A stretch of DNA of 64,000 nt from Paenibacillus pini JCM 16418 (GTDB lineage Bacteria; Bacillota; Bacilli; Paenibacillales; Paenibacillaceae), in contig NZ_BAVZ01000004.1 in the NCBI RefSeq assembly GCF_000576305.1, forward strand, positions 1 to 64,000, in the 5' to 3' direction. Both the position numbers and the translations under genes were made by a program. Positions 55,340 through 64,000 of this stretch are shown here, in pieces. Position 1 is the stretch's first letter; every line of letters starts with the position of its first letter. The notes beneath the pieces are model-generated. The model was not told the DNA's origin. It ran no database searches and was given only the letters and a program-made list of their open reading frames with translations.

Positions 55340-55600
55340 AAATAAACAAAAAGACACATTCGTCCGGGACGAATGTGTCGTGATACCACCCTATTTTGAC
55401 CGCAAATTCATTACGGCCCTCATTCAGATAACGGTATATACCGGTAACGGTAAAGTAATATGCCGTTACAGCTCACAAGGTAGGATATAGTTCACTCGCT
55501 ATGAGAAACCTTTCAGCCCATGGGTTTCTTCTCTGTACAACGATGATCGAACTCTTTGGCCTTGGTCAAAGCTATTCATTATTTATAATTTCCAATACTT
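55340..55600 (-). promoter_or_regulatory. T-box riboswitch, proline specific, upstream of proS
   Basis: On the reverse strand the T-box AGGGTGGTATCACG is at 55379-55392. It is followed by a strong terminator, GACACATTCGTCC / GGGACGAATGTGTC with TTTTTG (55344-55379). Stem I holds the apical AGAGAAG region and a specifier loop GTGAACTATATCCTACC with CCT (Pro) at 55482-55484. Uncharged tRNA-Pro should open the terminator. The 5' end is approximate. Confidence 0.88.
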
Positions 55601-55621
55601 TACTCAATATTCTGGGATTAG

Positions 55622-56412
55622 TCAAGAATCTTCATTCATTTTCCGACATACATAAACCATGCCATAGCTATTATTCGCAATGGGTGTTTCGTTCCAGTCT
55701 TCAAAAATATCCAAAATTTCAAATCCATTTTCACTCAACATACGTTCCATTTCTTTGGGGAAAACGTATCTTAAGCTAATGTTCGTTGGCTTTTCATTCA
55801 CGACTTGGCCATCTTTATTTATAGATTTTCTTATGGTAATGTAGTGTTGAAGTTGTTTAGAGAATTATAGCTACAGATCGTTGAAATATCCACAGTTTCT
55901 CCATCAGAACCGTTAACGTAACTTTTCCAGAATTCCTCAGAAGACGGTTGAAATAATTCCTCCATACTAGGAAATCGTGTATTAAAAATAAATATTCCTT
56001 GATGTTCCAAGTGTCTATTTACAGATTGTAATAATTTATTTTGAGCTTCATTCGTAAGAAAATGTTGAAAACTATTTCCTACCATAAAAATGAATGAACT
56101 TGTAACATTTAACTGTAGTTCGGAGCAATCTTGCTGGATCCATTCAACAGCTACATTTCGATCCATAGACTTTTTTACAGCTTGGTCTAACATTCCCCTA
56201 TGTATATCTACACCTATCATATGATAGCCTTCTGTTGCTAAGGGAATGGTTACTCTACCTGTCCCACATCCTAAATCAATAATACACCCACTTGCTTGTA
56301 AAGCCCATTTGCTTAGAAAAGGAATATCATCCACATATCGATCATTCTCTACATCATATTGATTAGGATCTTCATATTCTTCTGAATTGTGTAATATAAT
56401 TGGTTTGTTCAT
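55622..56412 (-). pseudogene. Class I SAM-dependent methyltransferase, frame broken in the last third
   Basis: The start at 56412 lies behind AAGGGGGATG. Motif I is CIIDLGCGTGRVTIPLA, then MIGVDIHRGMLDQAVKK. The frame ends early at 55831; one added base near 55833-55838 continues as IRKSINKDGQVVNEKPTNIS to a stop at 55622, with the normal C-terminal strand YGMVYVCRKM. The joined length is about 263 residues. Substrate unknown. Confidence 0.72.
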
Positions 56413-56506
56413 TTCATCCCCCTTATGCAAATTTACCTATTTACTACAACATAACCCTATTATGAATGTAAAACTACATAATTATTTTCTTAAAGGAGAC
56501 AACCTA

Positions 56507-57355
56507 ATGAAAATTTTTATTGCAGGTGCAACTGGAGTACTTGGACGTTTACTCATTCCTAAACTAGTACAAGAAGGTCATGAAGTAGTAGGCATGACAC
56601 ATCATAAATCCAATATGAAATTAATATCAGATTTAGGTGCGGTCCCAGCGGTTGCGGATGCTCTTAATCAATCGTCCGTCCAAACGGTGCTTGAACTTGC
56701 TCGTCCTGATATGGTCATTCATCAGCTGACATCATTGGGCTCTTACAATTTAGAAGATAATGCAGAAATACGAATGGTCGGTACACGCAACCTAGTTGAG
56801 GCTTCTAAATCGGTCAATGTGAAAAAAATGATTGCACAAAGTATCTCCTGGGCATATGAGCCCGGAGATAAACCTGCCAATGAACAAGTCTCTTTAGATA
56901 TTCATGCTGCGTTACCCAGAAAAACGACTATTGATGGTATTGTAGCCTTAGAAGAAGCAGTGGCTGAGATACCTAACCACATTATTCTTCGCTATGGAGC
57001 TTTCTATGGACCAGCAACTTGGTATGAGAGAAATGGAAGGAATGCTGTAAAAGTAATGAACAAGGAAATTCCAGCCACGGACGGAATCAGTTCATTCATT
57101 CATATCCATGACGCAGCACAGGCTACCGTTCAGGCGATTCATTGGCCTACAGGTCCTGTTAATATTGTCGATGATGAACCAGCACCAGGAGTCGTGTGGC
57201 TCCCACTATATGCTTCTGCCATTGGTGCACCAATGCCTGATCTTCAAGAAGGCCGTAATGCTTGTGAACGAGGTGCTTCGAATAGACTGGCACGAGAAGA
57301 CTATAAGTGGCAACCGATGTTTCCGTCTTGGCGTGATGGATTCAAACATATATAG
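56507..57355 (+). CDS. NAD-dependent epimerase/dehydratase-family protein
   Basis: The 282-residue extended SDR starts MKIFIAGATGVLGRLLIP with the GxxGxxG cofactor loop and has GTRNLVEASKSVNVKKMI. The position of the usual YxxxK is unclear (SISWAYEPGDKP), as in atypical members. ATG 56507 follows AAGGAGACAACCTA. It is divergent from the methyltransferase gene and convergent with the kinase. Substrate unknown. Confidence 0.82.
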   Translation: MKIFIAGATGVLGRLLIPKLVQEGHEVVGMTHHKSNMKLISDLGAVPAVADALNQSSVQTVLELARPDMVIHQLTSLGSYNLEDNAEIRMVGTRNLVEASKSVNVKKMIAQSISWAYEPGDKPANEQVSLDIHAALPRKTTIDGIVALEEAVAEIPNHIILRYGAFYGPATWYERNGRNAVKVMNKEIPATDGISSFIHIHDAAQATVQAIHWPTGPVNIVDDEPAPGVVWLPLYASAIGAPMPDLQEGRNACERGASNRLAREDYKWQPMFPSWRDGFKHI

Positions 57356-58666
57356 TTAGATTGTAATCCGGATAACAACGTTGTCTTCTTCATATTGAAA
57401 GTGAATTTTGCCTTTATATAGCTCAACCGTTCTTTTAATAATCATAAGACCGTTACCTCTTAATTCATCACTATTTTCTTTTGTTGTATATCCGTTCTGA
57501 AATAAGTTCTTCTGTTCTTTAACTGAAAGTTGAGCCGTGTTCTCCACTGCAAATACATATTTATCTCCAATGGTTTTACATATGACACGAATTTGTTTAG
57601 GCTGTTCTCCCATGTAATCTTCTGTTGCTTCAATCGCGTTATCTAGAAGATTAGAGAAAATTCTCGCCAAATCCATAGACTCTACTCTACTATACTCATT
57701 TTGATCAGTGTCGAAGTACATTTGTATACTTTTAGATTGGGCAAATTCCCACTTGCTCTGGAATAAAACCATCAGAATCGGATTCCTGATCCGTAATGAC
57801 ATATTCACAATTTTAGATTCAATTGTCAGCTGGTTTAAATAATCTCTTGCTTTATTATGCAACTGCATATCCATTAATCCACTTAGCACCTGAAGATGAT
57901 TCAGCATATCATGTCTGCTTGATTTAATGGCATCAATTACTCTGCCCAGCTCTGATGTATACATTTTTTCTGATTCTTTCAAATCCTGTTGTAAACGAAG
58001 CTTATACCATCGGTTTAAAATGAACGCCACAGTTAACAAAGCAATCGTAAATACAATATCAATGACAAAGATGAAAATATTCTTTTTAAGAACTTCATCA
58101 CGTACTTGTTTTACATTCTTAGCATCTATATCAATTCCAACAACACCAAGAATCTTCCCGGCTTCATTGTAGAATGGTACGCCGACAGATAAATATGCGC
58201 CCGTAGAATGATCTTTTATCGTTTCAGTAAAATAACTTTCTCCCTTTTTAGCTCGTTTTACTTTCTCAGCAGGAACTGTACAAGGCGTACCTATTGTCAA
58301 ATCCAGTGTGCCTTGTGGATAGGATGCGACCATAACTTTAGATATATCCGTACTATCGAGCATTAGAATATATACATATAAAGCCTTGATTCGATCGTAA
58401 TATTGGTCAAGATATTGTCTCGTTTGTTTGCGATTCTCATCATCCTGCTTCGATATAATAAACTTCTGGTAAACACCTTTATCTAACCCATCTGCAATAT
58501 CTTTAGCAATTTCCATATACTGTTTGGCAAGTGCAGTCTGCGCTGATTTGCCGATTGAATAATACGAAATAAACAATTTGACGCTCATAAGAGAGCTTAG
58601 AACTATACATGAAACAACAATAAAAAATACTATTCTCTTCTTCGAATATAAACCAGTAAAATTCAT
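57356..58666 (-). CDS. Sensor histidine kinase with single extracytoplasmic cache-type domain
   Basis: The 436-residue protein has membrane helices at about 10-32 and 190-212 around an extracytoplasmic domain (GIDIDAKNVKQV near its end). A SpoOB-type dimerisation helix carries the phospho-acceptor in SSRHDMLNHLQVLSGLMD. It is followed by an HATPase with N box IFSNLLDNAIEAT and G box ELRGNGLMIIKRTVE. The layout resembles the CitA/DcuS group. No response regulator gene is adjacent. Confidence 0.85.
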   Translation of the reverse strand: MNFTGLYSKKRIVFFIVVSCIVLSSLMSVKLFISYYSIGKSAQTALAKQYMEIAKDIADGLDKGVYQKFIISKQDDENRKQTRQYLDQYYDRIKALYVYILMLDSTDISKVMVASYPQGTLDLTIGTPCTVPAEKVKRAKKGESYFTETIKDHSTGAYLSVGVPFYNEAGKILGVVGIDIDAKNVKQVRDEVLKKNIFIFVIDIVFTIALLTVAFILNRWYKLRLQQDLKESEKMYTSELGRVIDAIKSSRHDMLNHLQVLSGLMDMQLHNKARDYLNQLTIESKIVNMSLRIRNPILMVLFQSKWEFAQSKSIQMYFDTDQNEYSRVESMDLARIFSNLLDNAIEATEDYMGEQPKQIRVICKTIGDKYVFAVENTAQLSVKEQKNLFQNGYTTKENSDELRGNGLMIIKRTVELYKGKIHFQYEEDNVVIRITI

Positions 58667-58686
58667 AACCCCAGTCCTTTAGTTCT

Positions 58687-58728
58687 TATGTCTTTTATCC
58701 TATGTCTTTTATCCTATGTCTTTTATCC
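58687..58728. repeat. Three tandem copies of a 14-bp unit
   Basis: TATGTCTTTTATCC is repeated three times exactly, directly upstream of the sensor kinase start. It may affect its expression. Confidence 0.9.
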
Positions 58729-58867
58729 TAAACCCCATACCCTTAATCTATTATTATCGGAAGATTAGGTTGATTTAGTTAGAATTAGTTCATAACATTA
58801 ATAAAGCTTGCATGTAAAGAAACCTCCCTGTAAATAGAGAGGCGACTTAGACACATTATTCGATAAA

Positions 58868-59467
58868 TCAATAAACTTCGTAACTCTGACCCGTTTGGGC
58901 TCCTTGAATACTTTTTCTGTAAGCCATACCTACTCGTTTCCCAGGCACAGGGACAAAACCCATGAAAAAGTCTTTGTATTTTTCTTGAGAATCTTCGAGT
59001 AAATTTGGACTAACACTATTAATTCGAATACCTCTAGGCATTTCAAGTGCAGCTGATTTCACAAAAGCTTTAATCCCGCCGTTGGCCATTGCAGATGATG
59101 CACCTCCGACAATGGGATCATCCATTAGAATACCCGTGGTGAGAGTGATGCTGCCTAGATCGTTAATATAATCGAGTCCAAGTAATACTAAATTAATTTG
59201 ACCTGCGAGTTTACTGCGTAACCCAATGTCATTTAATTCAGGAGTCATTTCTGTTAAATTCGCGAAATGCGTAGCTCCTGTTGCACTAACAACGGCATCT
59301 ATTTTACCAACTTTATTATACATGTCTTTAATACTCTGCAGGGAGGTGATATCTACTTGTATGTCTGATGCCGATCTGCTTGCATGAATAATCTCATATT
59401 CATCCTTCATCTCATTAACCACATGACTTCCGATCGTTCCATTTGCACCTATAACTAATAGTTTCAT
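58868..59467 (-). CDS. Short-chain dehydrogenase-like protein
   Basis: The 199-residue protein has the cofactor loop VIGANGTIGSHVV and the ends of an SDR fold (GIRINSVSPNLLEDS). The usual catalytic Tyr-x3-Lys is not present where expected (SSAMANGGIKAFVKSA), so it belongs to an atypical SDR group. Ribosome binding site GGGAGGTTTACT. Function unknown. Confidence 0.78.
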   Translation of the reverse strand: MKLLVIGANGTIGSHVVNEMKDEYEIIHASRSASDIQVDITSLQSIKDMYNKVGKIDAVVSATGATHFANLTEMTPELNDIGLRSKLAGQINLVLLGLDYINDLGSITLTTGILMDDPIVGGASSAMANGGIKAFVKSAALEMPRGIRINSVSPNLLEDSQEKYKDFFMGFVPVPGKRVGMAYRKSIQGAQTGQSYEVY

Positions 59468-59736
59468 AGTAAACCTCCCTTTTTTTGCACTACATCTATT
59501 TAATCACAAACGCTAACAATCTTTATCTTTATTCAGGTTGTAAGTAAATAGTTATATTTTAATTTTATATTTATAAATGATCAAGCGTTTTGAGGAATAA
59601 ACAGAATTGTCGTTGCCAATCATAAAGTAGATCCATAAATCGCTGTATTTAATTGCCCTAGACAATCACTTCGTAGTCTTTTATTCTTAAGTAAGTAAGA
59701 CGGCTCCATAGACAAAAGAATGAGTAGGTGTTAAAC

Positions 59737-60138
59737 ATGATTGAAATAAAGACTTCAACAATTAGCGATGGTGAATTTAATAGAGGTGTGTTTGCGAAAG
59801 AGGATATTGCAAAAGGTACCCTCTTCCATGAAGCACCCGTTATCCCTTATCCAAATGAAGAACATGTTCATATTGAAAAAACATTACTGGCTGACTATAT
59901 GTTCGAATATGGTGCTAACCATACAGCAATGCTCTTAGGGTATGGCATGTTGTTTAACCACTCCTATGATCCTAATGCTGATTATGAACTGAATTTCGAT
60001 AATCATACTGTTGATTTTTTTGCTTTCAAGGATATTAAAGCTGGCGAAGAAATTTTTATTAATTATAATGGTGAAGTCGAAAATGATGAACCTTTATGGT
60101 TTAATAAAACGGATGAAGAAAATGAGATTGAAGATTAG
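59737..60138 (+). CDS. Stand-alone SET-domain protein
   Basis: The 133-residue protein consists of a SET domain only: GVFAKEDIAKGTLF, the conserved GMLFNHSYDPNADY (matching RFxNHS.xPN) and GEEIFINYNGE near the end. SET proteins are lysine methyltransferases; a protein target in bacteria is not known for this one. ATG 59737 follows AGTAGGTG. A terminator follows. Confidence 0.82.
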   Translation: MIEIKTSTISDGEFNRGVFAKEDIAKGTLFHEAPVIPYPNEEHVHIEKTLLADYMFEYGANHTAMLLGYGMLFNHSYDPNADYELNFDNHTVDFFAFKDIKAGEEIFINYNGEVENDEPLWFNKTDEENEIED

Positions 60139-60160
60139 ACGCAAGTAATCAAGATGAATA

Positions 60161-60192
60161 AAAAAGGAACTGTCCTCTGACAGTTCCTTTTT
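60161..60192. terminator. Terminator between SET gene and osmolyte transporter genes
   Basis: AAAAAGGAACTGTC-CTCT-GACAGTTCCTTTTT works in both directions. The remaining 60193-60390 holds no gene that I can support. Confidence 0.85.
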
Positions 60193-60390
60193 CACATGCA
60201 GCAGTGTTAGAACTAAATAAAGTGCTTATTTCTTAGATGCGCTTACGAGGTGGATGAATTTATTTCTCGGGTAATCGCAGGAAGATCAATATTTCGACAT
60301 ACCACCCTCTTCATTGCTAGGAATGGGGCGAATACTCAAAAATGAGCTAAGTAGACTATATGAATAGCTACTGATCTTGATGACGATAAC

Positions 60391-61905
60391 TTATAACAAA
60401 CCAGCTTTAGTTAAGAATTCCCGCGCAACTTCTTCAGCATTAACACCTTCCACGCCCACTTTAAAATTCATTTCACGCATTTCATCATCGGTAATTTTAC
60501 CTTCTAGTTTATCAAGTGATTTCTTGATTTCAGGATATTTCTCAACGGTTTCCTTCCGCATCAACGGAGCTCCTTGGTACGGTGGGAAAAAATGTTGATC
60601 GTCATTTAATACCGTTAATTGGTATTGTTTCAACTCACTATCCGTTGAATAAGCATCTACTAAGTTGATGTCTCCAGCCTTCACTGCGTTATATCTCAGT
60701 TTGGGTTCCATAGTCGTGATGCTTGAGAATTGCATGTTATAACGTTTGCTCATTCCAGGATAACCATCCTCTTGCCGATCTGTAAATTCTCTTGTAAAAC
60801 CAGCTTTGATCTTATCCTTTACTTTTGCTAAGTCCGAAATATTCTTAAGTTGATATTGCTCAGCCAATTTTTGAGGAATTGCTAAAGCATAGGTGTTGTT
60901 ATACTGCATGGGTGCAAGCAGTTCCATATCTAGTTTCTCTAACATTCCTTTTCTTGCTTGTTCATATACTTCTCGGCTATCCGTACTTACAGGCTTCTGT
61001 TTGAGAAATTCAACAATAGCAGTACCCGAGAACTCTGGATAAATGTCAATACTACCTGATTTTAATGCATTATATACAAAAGATGTTCCGCCAAGCCCGG
61101 ATTTCAGTTCAACATGCAGATCTGTGTCTTTCTCTATAAGTTGCTTATACATTTGTATCAGAATTTCAGGCTCCGAACCTAATTTGCCACCGATTACAAT
61201 ATCTTTCTTTTCGCCTCTCATGCAAACGGGATGGCCACAATCAATACAATGGCTAAAGCAAATACACTAGCTGAAATCAGCATTTTTTTATAAGAGACAT
61301 GTTCTAATTTTCTTAAGATAAAATCAAATAGAATAGCCAGCAACGCAGCTGGAATCGCACCTAATATAATGAGCGAGGTATCGTTTCGGTCAATTCCCAG
61401 CAAGATAATGTCACCAAGACCACCTGCTCCAATGAGCGCAGCCATCGTGGCCGTCCCAATAATCAAGACCGTTGCGGTGCGAATACCCGCCATAATAATC
61501 GGCATTGCAAGCGGTAGTTCAACTTTCATTAGCCTTTTACGGCTGTTCATACCCATTGCTTTCGAAGCTTCAATTAATGAAGGATTAACTTCTTTAATAC
61601 CCGTATATGTATTTCGGAGATAGGTAGCAACGCATATACTACGAGTGCAATAATGGCAGGAATCCTTCCGATTCCGAATAAGGGAATGAGTAATCCTAGT
61701 AAGGCTAAGGATGGGATCGTCTGCAAAACCGCTGTAATTCCAATCATAACCTCAGCAATTTTGGGCTTACGTGTCAGATAAATACCTAGGGGTATAGATA
61801 TTAATACAGCAAAAAAGAGCGCTATAATGGATATTTGAATATGCTCCAGTAAGGCAGTACCAGTTGCCCTTGCCTTGCTTTAAATACTTCTATTAAGTTA
61901 TCCAT
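60391..61905 (-). pseudogene. Fused permease/substrate-binding protein of a glycine-betaine/choline-type ABC importer, three frame breaks
   Basis: ATG 61905 overlaps the ATPase gene. Three single-base additions (near 61860, 61619 and 61219) join the parts to one 505-residue protein. The N-terminal 200 residues form an OpuBB-type permease (ALIGAGGLGDIILLGI with the EAA-like loop EASKAMGMNSRKRLMKVELPL nearby, abbreviated). The last membrane helix (LISASVFALAIVLIVAIPFA) leads into an OpuAC-type binding domain (DIVIGGKLGSEPEILIQMYK). The binding part has no signal peptide of its own, which supports the fusion, as in Listeria BilEB. Breaks match the window's error pattern. Confidence 0.82.
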
Positions 61906-62866
61906 TTCTTTGACCTCTTTCTTGCATACGTTCTGCCATATGCTGTATTACATTTTGTCTACTTATCGTACCAACCAACTCACCATTTCTTTCAACAGGT
62001 AACTGATCTTTATCACATAATAAGTTTAATACTTCTTGTAAAGAAGCCGATGCAGGAACAGCACTTATAAGTTTCAAGTTCATATCCTCTTCACGAAGCG
62101 GACTAATAATTTCATCTATATCAAGATTCTGATCAAGCTTATCCTTTTGAACACCCACAAAATCTTTTACAAAATCATTAACTGGGTTATTTAGAATTTC
62201 GCTTGGAGTTCCTACTTGTACAATTTGTCCGTCCTTCATGACACAGATTCGATCCCCAAGCTTCATCGCTTCATGAATATCATGGGTTACGAAAACAATC
62301 GTTTTCTTTATTCTCTGCTGTAAATCGAGTACATCATCCTGCAATTTATCCCTACTAAAAGGATCCAGAGCGCTAAAAGGTTCATCCATCAAAATAATCC
62401 CCGGATCAGCAGCAAGTGCCCGTATTACCCCTACTCGCTGTTGCTGACCACCTGATAATTCACCAGGTTTACGATCTCGATATTTTTCTGGTTCTAAACC
62501 AACCATATCCAGCAGCTCATCTACACGTTTTGCAATCTTCTCCCGATTCCATTTACGTAATTCAGGAACGATAGCGATATTCTCACCAATCGTCATATGG
62601 GGAAATAGAGCTATTTGCTGTAGTACATAACCTAGATTCCAGCGTAACTCGTGGATGTCATATTCGCTTATTTTCTTATCGTTAATCCAAACCGTTCCAT
62701 CTGAAAGATCAATTAAACGATTGATCATTTTCAGTGTAGTTGTTTTCCCGCAACCACTGGGTCCAATAATAACGAAAAATTCTCCATCCTTGATTTCCAA
62801 GTCTAGAGAGCGTACGGCGCTTGTACCGTCGGGATACTTTTTGGACACGTTATCAAATCGGATCAT
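61898..62866 (-). CDS. ABC transporter ATPase for osmolyte uptake (OpuA/BilEA-like)
   Basis: The 322-residue ATPase has Walker A GPSGCGKTTTLKM, signature LSGGQQQRVGVIRAL, Walker B IILMDEPFSAL and the H-loop FVTHDIHEA. A C-terminal CBS-like region (DQLPVERNGELVGTISRQNV) is typical of osmoprotectant ATPases that sense ionic strength. It energises the fused permease/binding protein downstream. Confidence 0.92.
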   Translation of the reverse strand: MIRFDNVSKKYPDGTSAVRSLDLEIKDGEFFVIIGPSGCGKTTTLKMINRLIDLSDGTVWINDKKISEYDIHELRWNLGYVLQQIALFPHMTIGENIAIVPELRKWNREKIAKRVDELLDMVGLEPEKYRDRKPGELSGGQQQRVGVIRALAADPGIILMDEPFSALDPFSRDKLQDDVLDLQQRIKKTIVFVTHDIHEAMKLGDRICVMKDGQIVQVGTPSEILNNPVNDFVKDFVGVQKDKLDQNLDIDEIISPLREEDMNLKLISAVPASASLQEVLNLLCDKDQLPVERNGELVGTISRQNVIQHMAERMQERGQRNG

Positions 62867-63111
62867 TCATTCACGACTCCTCAAATTTTTTTTGAAATGT
62901 TATCTACATCATATGTATAAAAATAGTTTACCCATTTAGACTAACAATGCCTCAAATATTGAGCCTTTCTTTATAAGGAAAAACCTGCAAGGAGGTGATT
63001 TACTATGGCATAAAGTATATTTTATTACCTTTATTATATAGAGGTTAACTTGTATACTATAGAAACGATAATTTCAGGTCATCAAGCCGGAATGAATTAG
63101 GTGGGGTTCGG

Positions 63112-64000
63112 ATGAAAAACAATGTAACGATGAGGGATATTGCTAACCAATTAGGTGTAAGTATCGTCACTGTTTCAAAAGCTCTTGGAGACAAAGATGG
63201 CGTAAGTGAAGAGTTGAAATCCAGAATTAAAAGATTAGCTACAGAAATGAATTACCGCTACAATACACCAGCTAGATCAATGAAAGAAGGCTTATCTTAC
63301 AATATTGGCGTCATCATACCAGAACGATTTACGGAAATATCACAATCCTTCTATCTACGAATTTATCAGCATATTTCTCGCATTCTTGATACCTACGGTT
63401 ATTATGGTATTCTCAACATTCTGAATCATGATGATGAGGAACAACTGTATCTTCCCAGAATCTACAATGAAAAAAAAGTAGATGGTATTATTGTCTTAGG
63501 TCAAGTTAGCAAGAAATATATTGAACTGATTGAAACCATGCAATTACCTAAAATATTCACTGATTTCTATGATGAGCATGCCGATATCGATTCGGTGATT
63601 ACCGATAATTTCTATGGATCATATGAAATTACTAACTATTTAATTCAAAACGGACATACGAATATTGCTTATATAGGAAATATTCATTCCACTAGCAGTA
63701 TTCAAGACCGTTTCTTGGGTTATTATAAATCATTGCTCGAACATAACATTCCGATGAAACAGGAACTGATTATTAATGACCGCGATGAACGAGGACGGGA
63801 TATAGATATCGAGTTACCAAGTCCACTCCCCTCTGCATTTGTATGTAACTGTGACCGAGTGGCCTATAAACTGTCGGATAAGCTAAAAGCTAAGGGTTAT
63901 AACATACCTCAGGACTGTTCTATTGTCGGATTCGATAATGATTTTTATGCAACTTTGTCTTCTCCGCAACTAACTACAGTTGAAGTAAACATGGTGCAAA
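63112..64000 (+). CDS. LacI-family transcriptional regulator (3' end outside window)
   Basis: At least 296 residues. An N-terminal LacI helix-turn-helix (VTMRDIANQLGVSIVTVSKAL) is followed by a periplasmic-binding-type effector domain (NIGVIIPERF, KKVDGIIVLGQVSKKYIE, GHTNIAYIGNIHSTSSIQDRFLGY, CSIVGFDNDFYATLSSPQLTT). The hinge helix PARSMKEG is present. It is divergent from the osmolyte transporter, but the ligand is not evident. Confidence 0.93.
   Translation, partial: MKNNVTMRDIANQLGVSIVTVSKALGDKDGVSEELKSRIKRLATEMNYRYNTPARSMKEGLSYNIGVIIPERFTEISQSFYLRIYQHISRILDTYGYYGILNILNHDDEEQLYLPRIYNEKKVDGIIVLGQVSKKYIELIETMQLPKIFTDFYDEHADIDSVITDNFYGSYEITNYLIQNGHTNIAYIGNIHSTSSIQDRFLGYYKSLLEHNIPMKQELIINDRDERGRDIDIELPSPLPSAFVCNCDRVAYKLSDKLKAKGYNIPQDCSIVGFDNDFYATLSSPQLTTVEVNMVQ

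Noticed and set aside
60290..60320. T-box-like GGGTGGTAT on the reverse strand
   Set aside because: The rest of the T-box sequence, a terminator and a specifier stem are missing, and it lies downstream of the transporter operon.

Overview
The window looks like the chromosome of a spore-former-type Bacillota, most likely Paenibacillus or a close relative. It shows strong AAGGAGG-type ribosome binding sites, a T-box leader on proS, a DeoR/CcpA-controlled deo operon, and a type III polyketide synthase - methyltransferase - FAD enzyme - MMPL exporter cluster of a kind I associate with Paenibacillus. Roughly the first 27.16 kb is AT-rich and is the right-hand part of a siphovirus-type prophage. 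The rest is host chromosome with higher GC.

Prophage (1 to about 27162). The left edge lies inside the head-completion and tail genes. The order is connector-like proteins, tail tube, an inserted tyrosine recombinase + zinc-finger nuclease pair (3382-5504), a tail chaperone-like gene and a small structural gene. A reverse-strand lipoprotein follows, then a 2130-residue tape measure protein with an embedded NlpC/P60 domain, distal tail protein, tail-associated protein with a periodic HxH array, a fibre ending in a beta-propeller, small tail genes and a beta-helix tailspike. The lysis cassette is XhlA-like, a two-helix protein, LLH holin and M23 endopeptidase. At the right end are a small recombinase-type zinc-ribbon protein and a complete phage-borne pdp gene. 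No replication or early genes are in the window.

Junction. The host pdp gene is cut after codon 92, inside its conserved phosphate-binding loop. Its N-terminal part is fused in frame to about 130 phage-side codons. The stop of this chimera overlaps the start of the full-length phage pdp, so the phage copy seems to be translationally coupled and transcribed from the host deo promoter. This is the most striking feature of the window.

Host part (27.16-64 kb). The deo operon (deoR, then deoC-nupC-deoB-pdp) reads leftwards and carries a recognisable DeoR palindrome, a promoter and two cre-like sites. Next come coaA, a small Gly/Tyr-rich membrane protein, a methyltransferase, the type III PKS cluster, an M3 oligopeptidase, an aldo/keto reductase, a DUF445 protein, a nitroreductase and a CsoR/CstR-family repressor. 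These are followed by two tandem M29 aminopeptidases, an SDR, an Old-Yellow-type enzyme, an RNA methylase-like protein, a zinc-ribbon protein, a spermidine-synthase-like protein, a DinB-like protein and proS behind a proline T-box. The right end has two more small enzymes, an orphan sensor kinase, a SET-domain protein, an Opu/Bil-type osmolyte ABC transporter and the start of a LacI-family regulator.

A caution on sequence quality: eight genes in both phage and host regions are broken by single-base indels, eleven in all. Ten of these are restored by adding one base, often in a short base run. This pattern fits homopolymer under-calling in the assembly better than eleven independent mutations.
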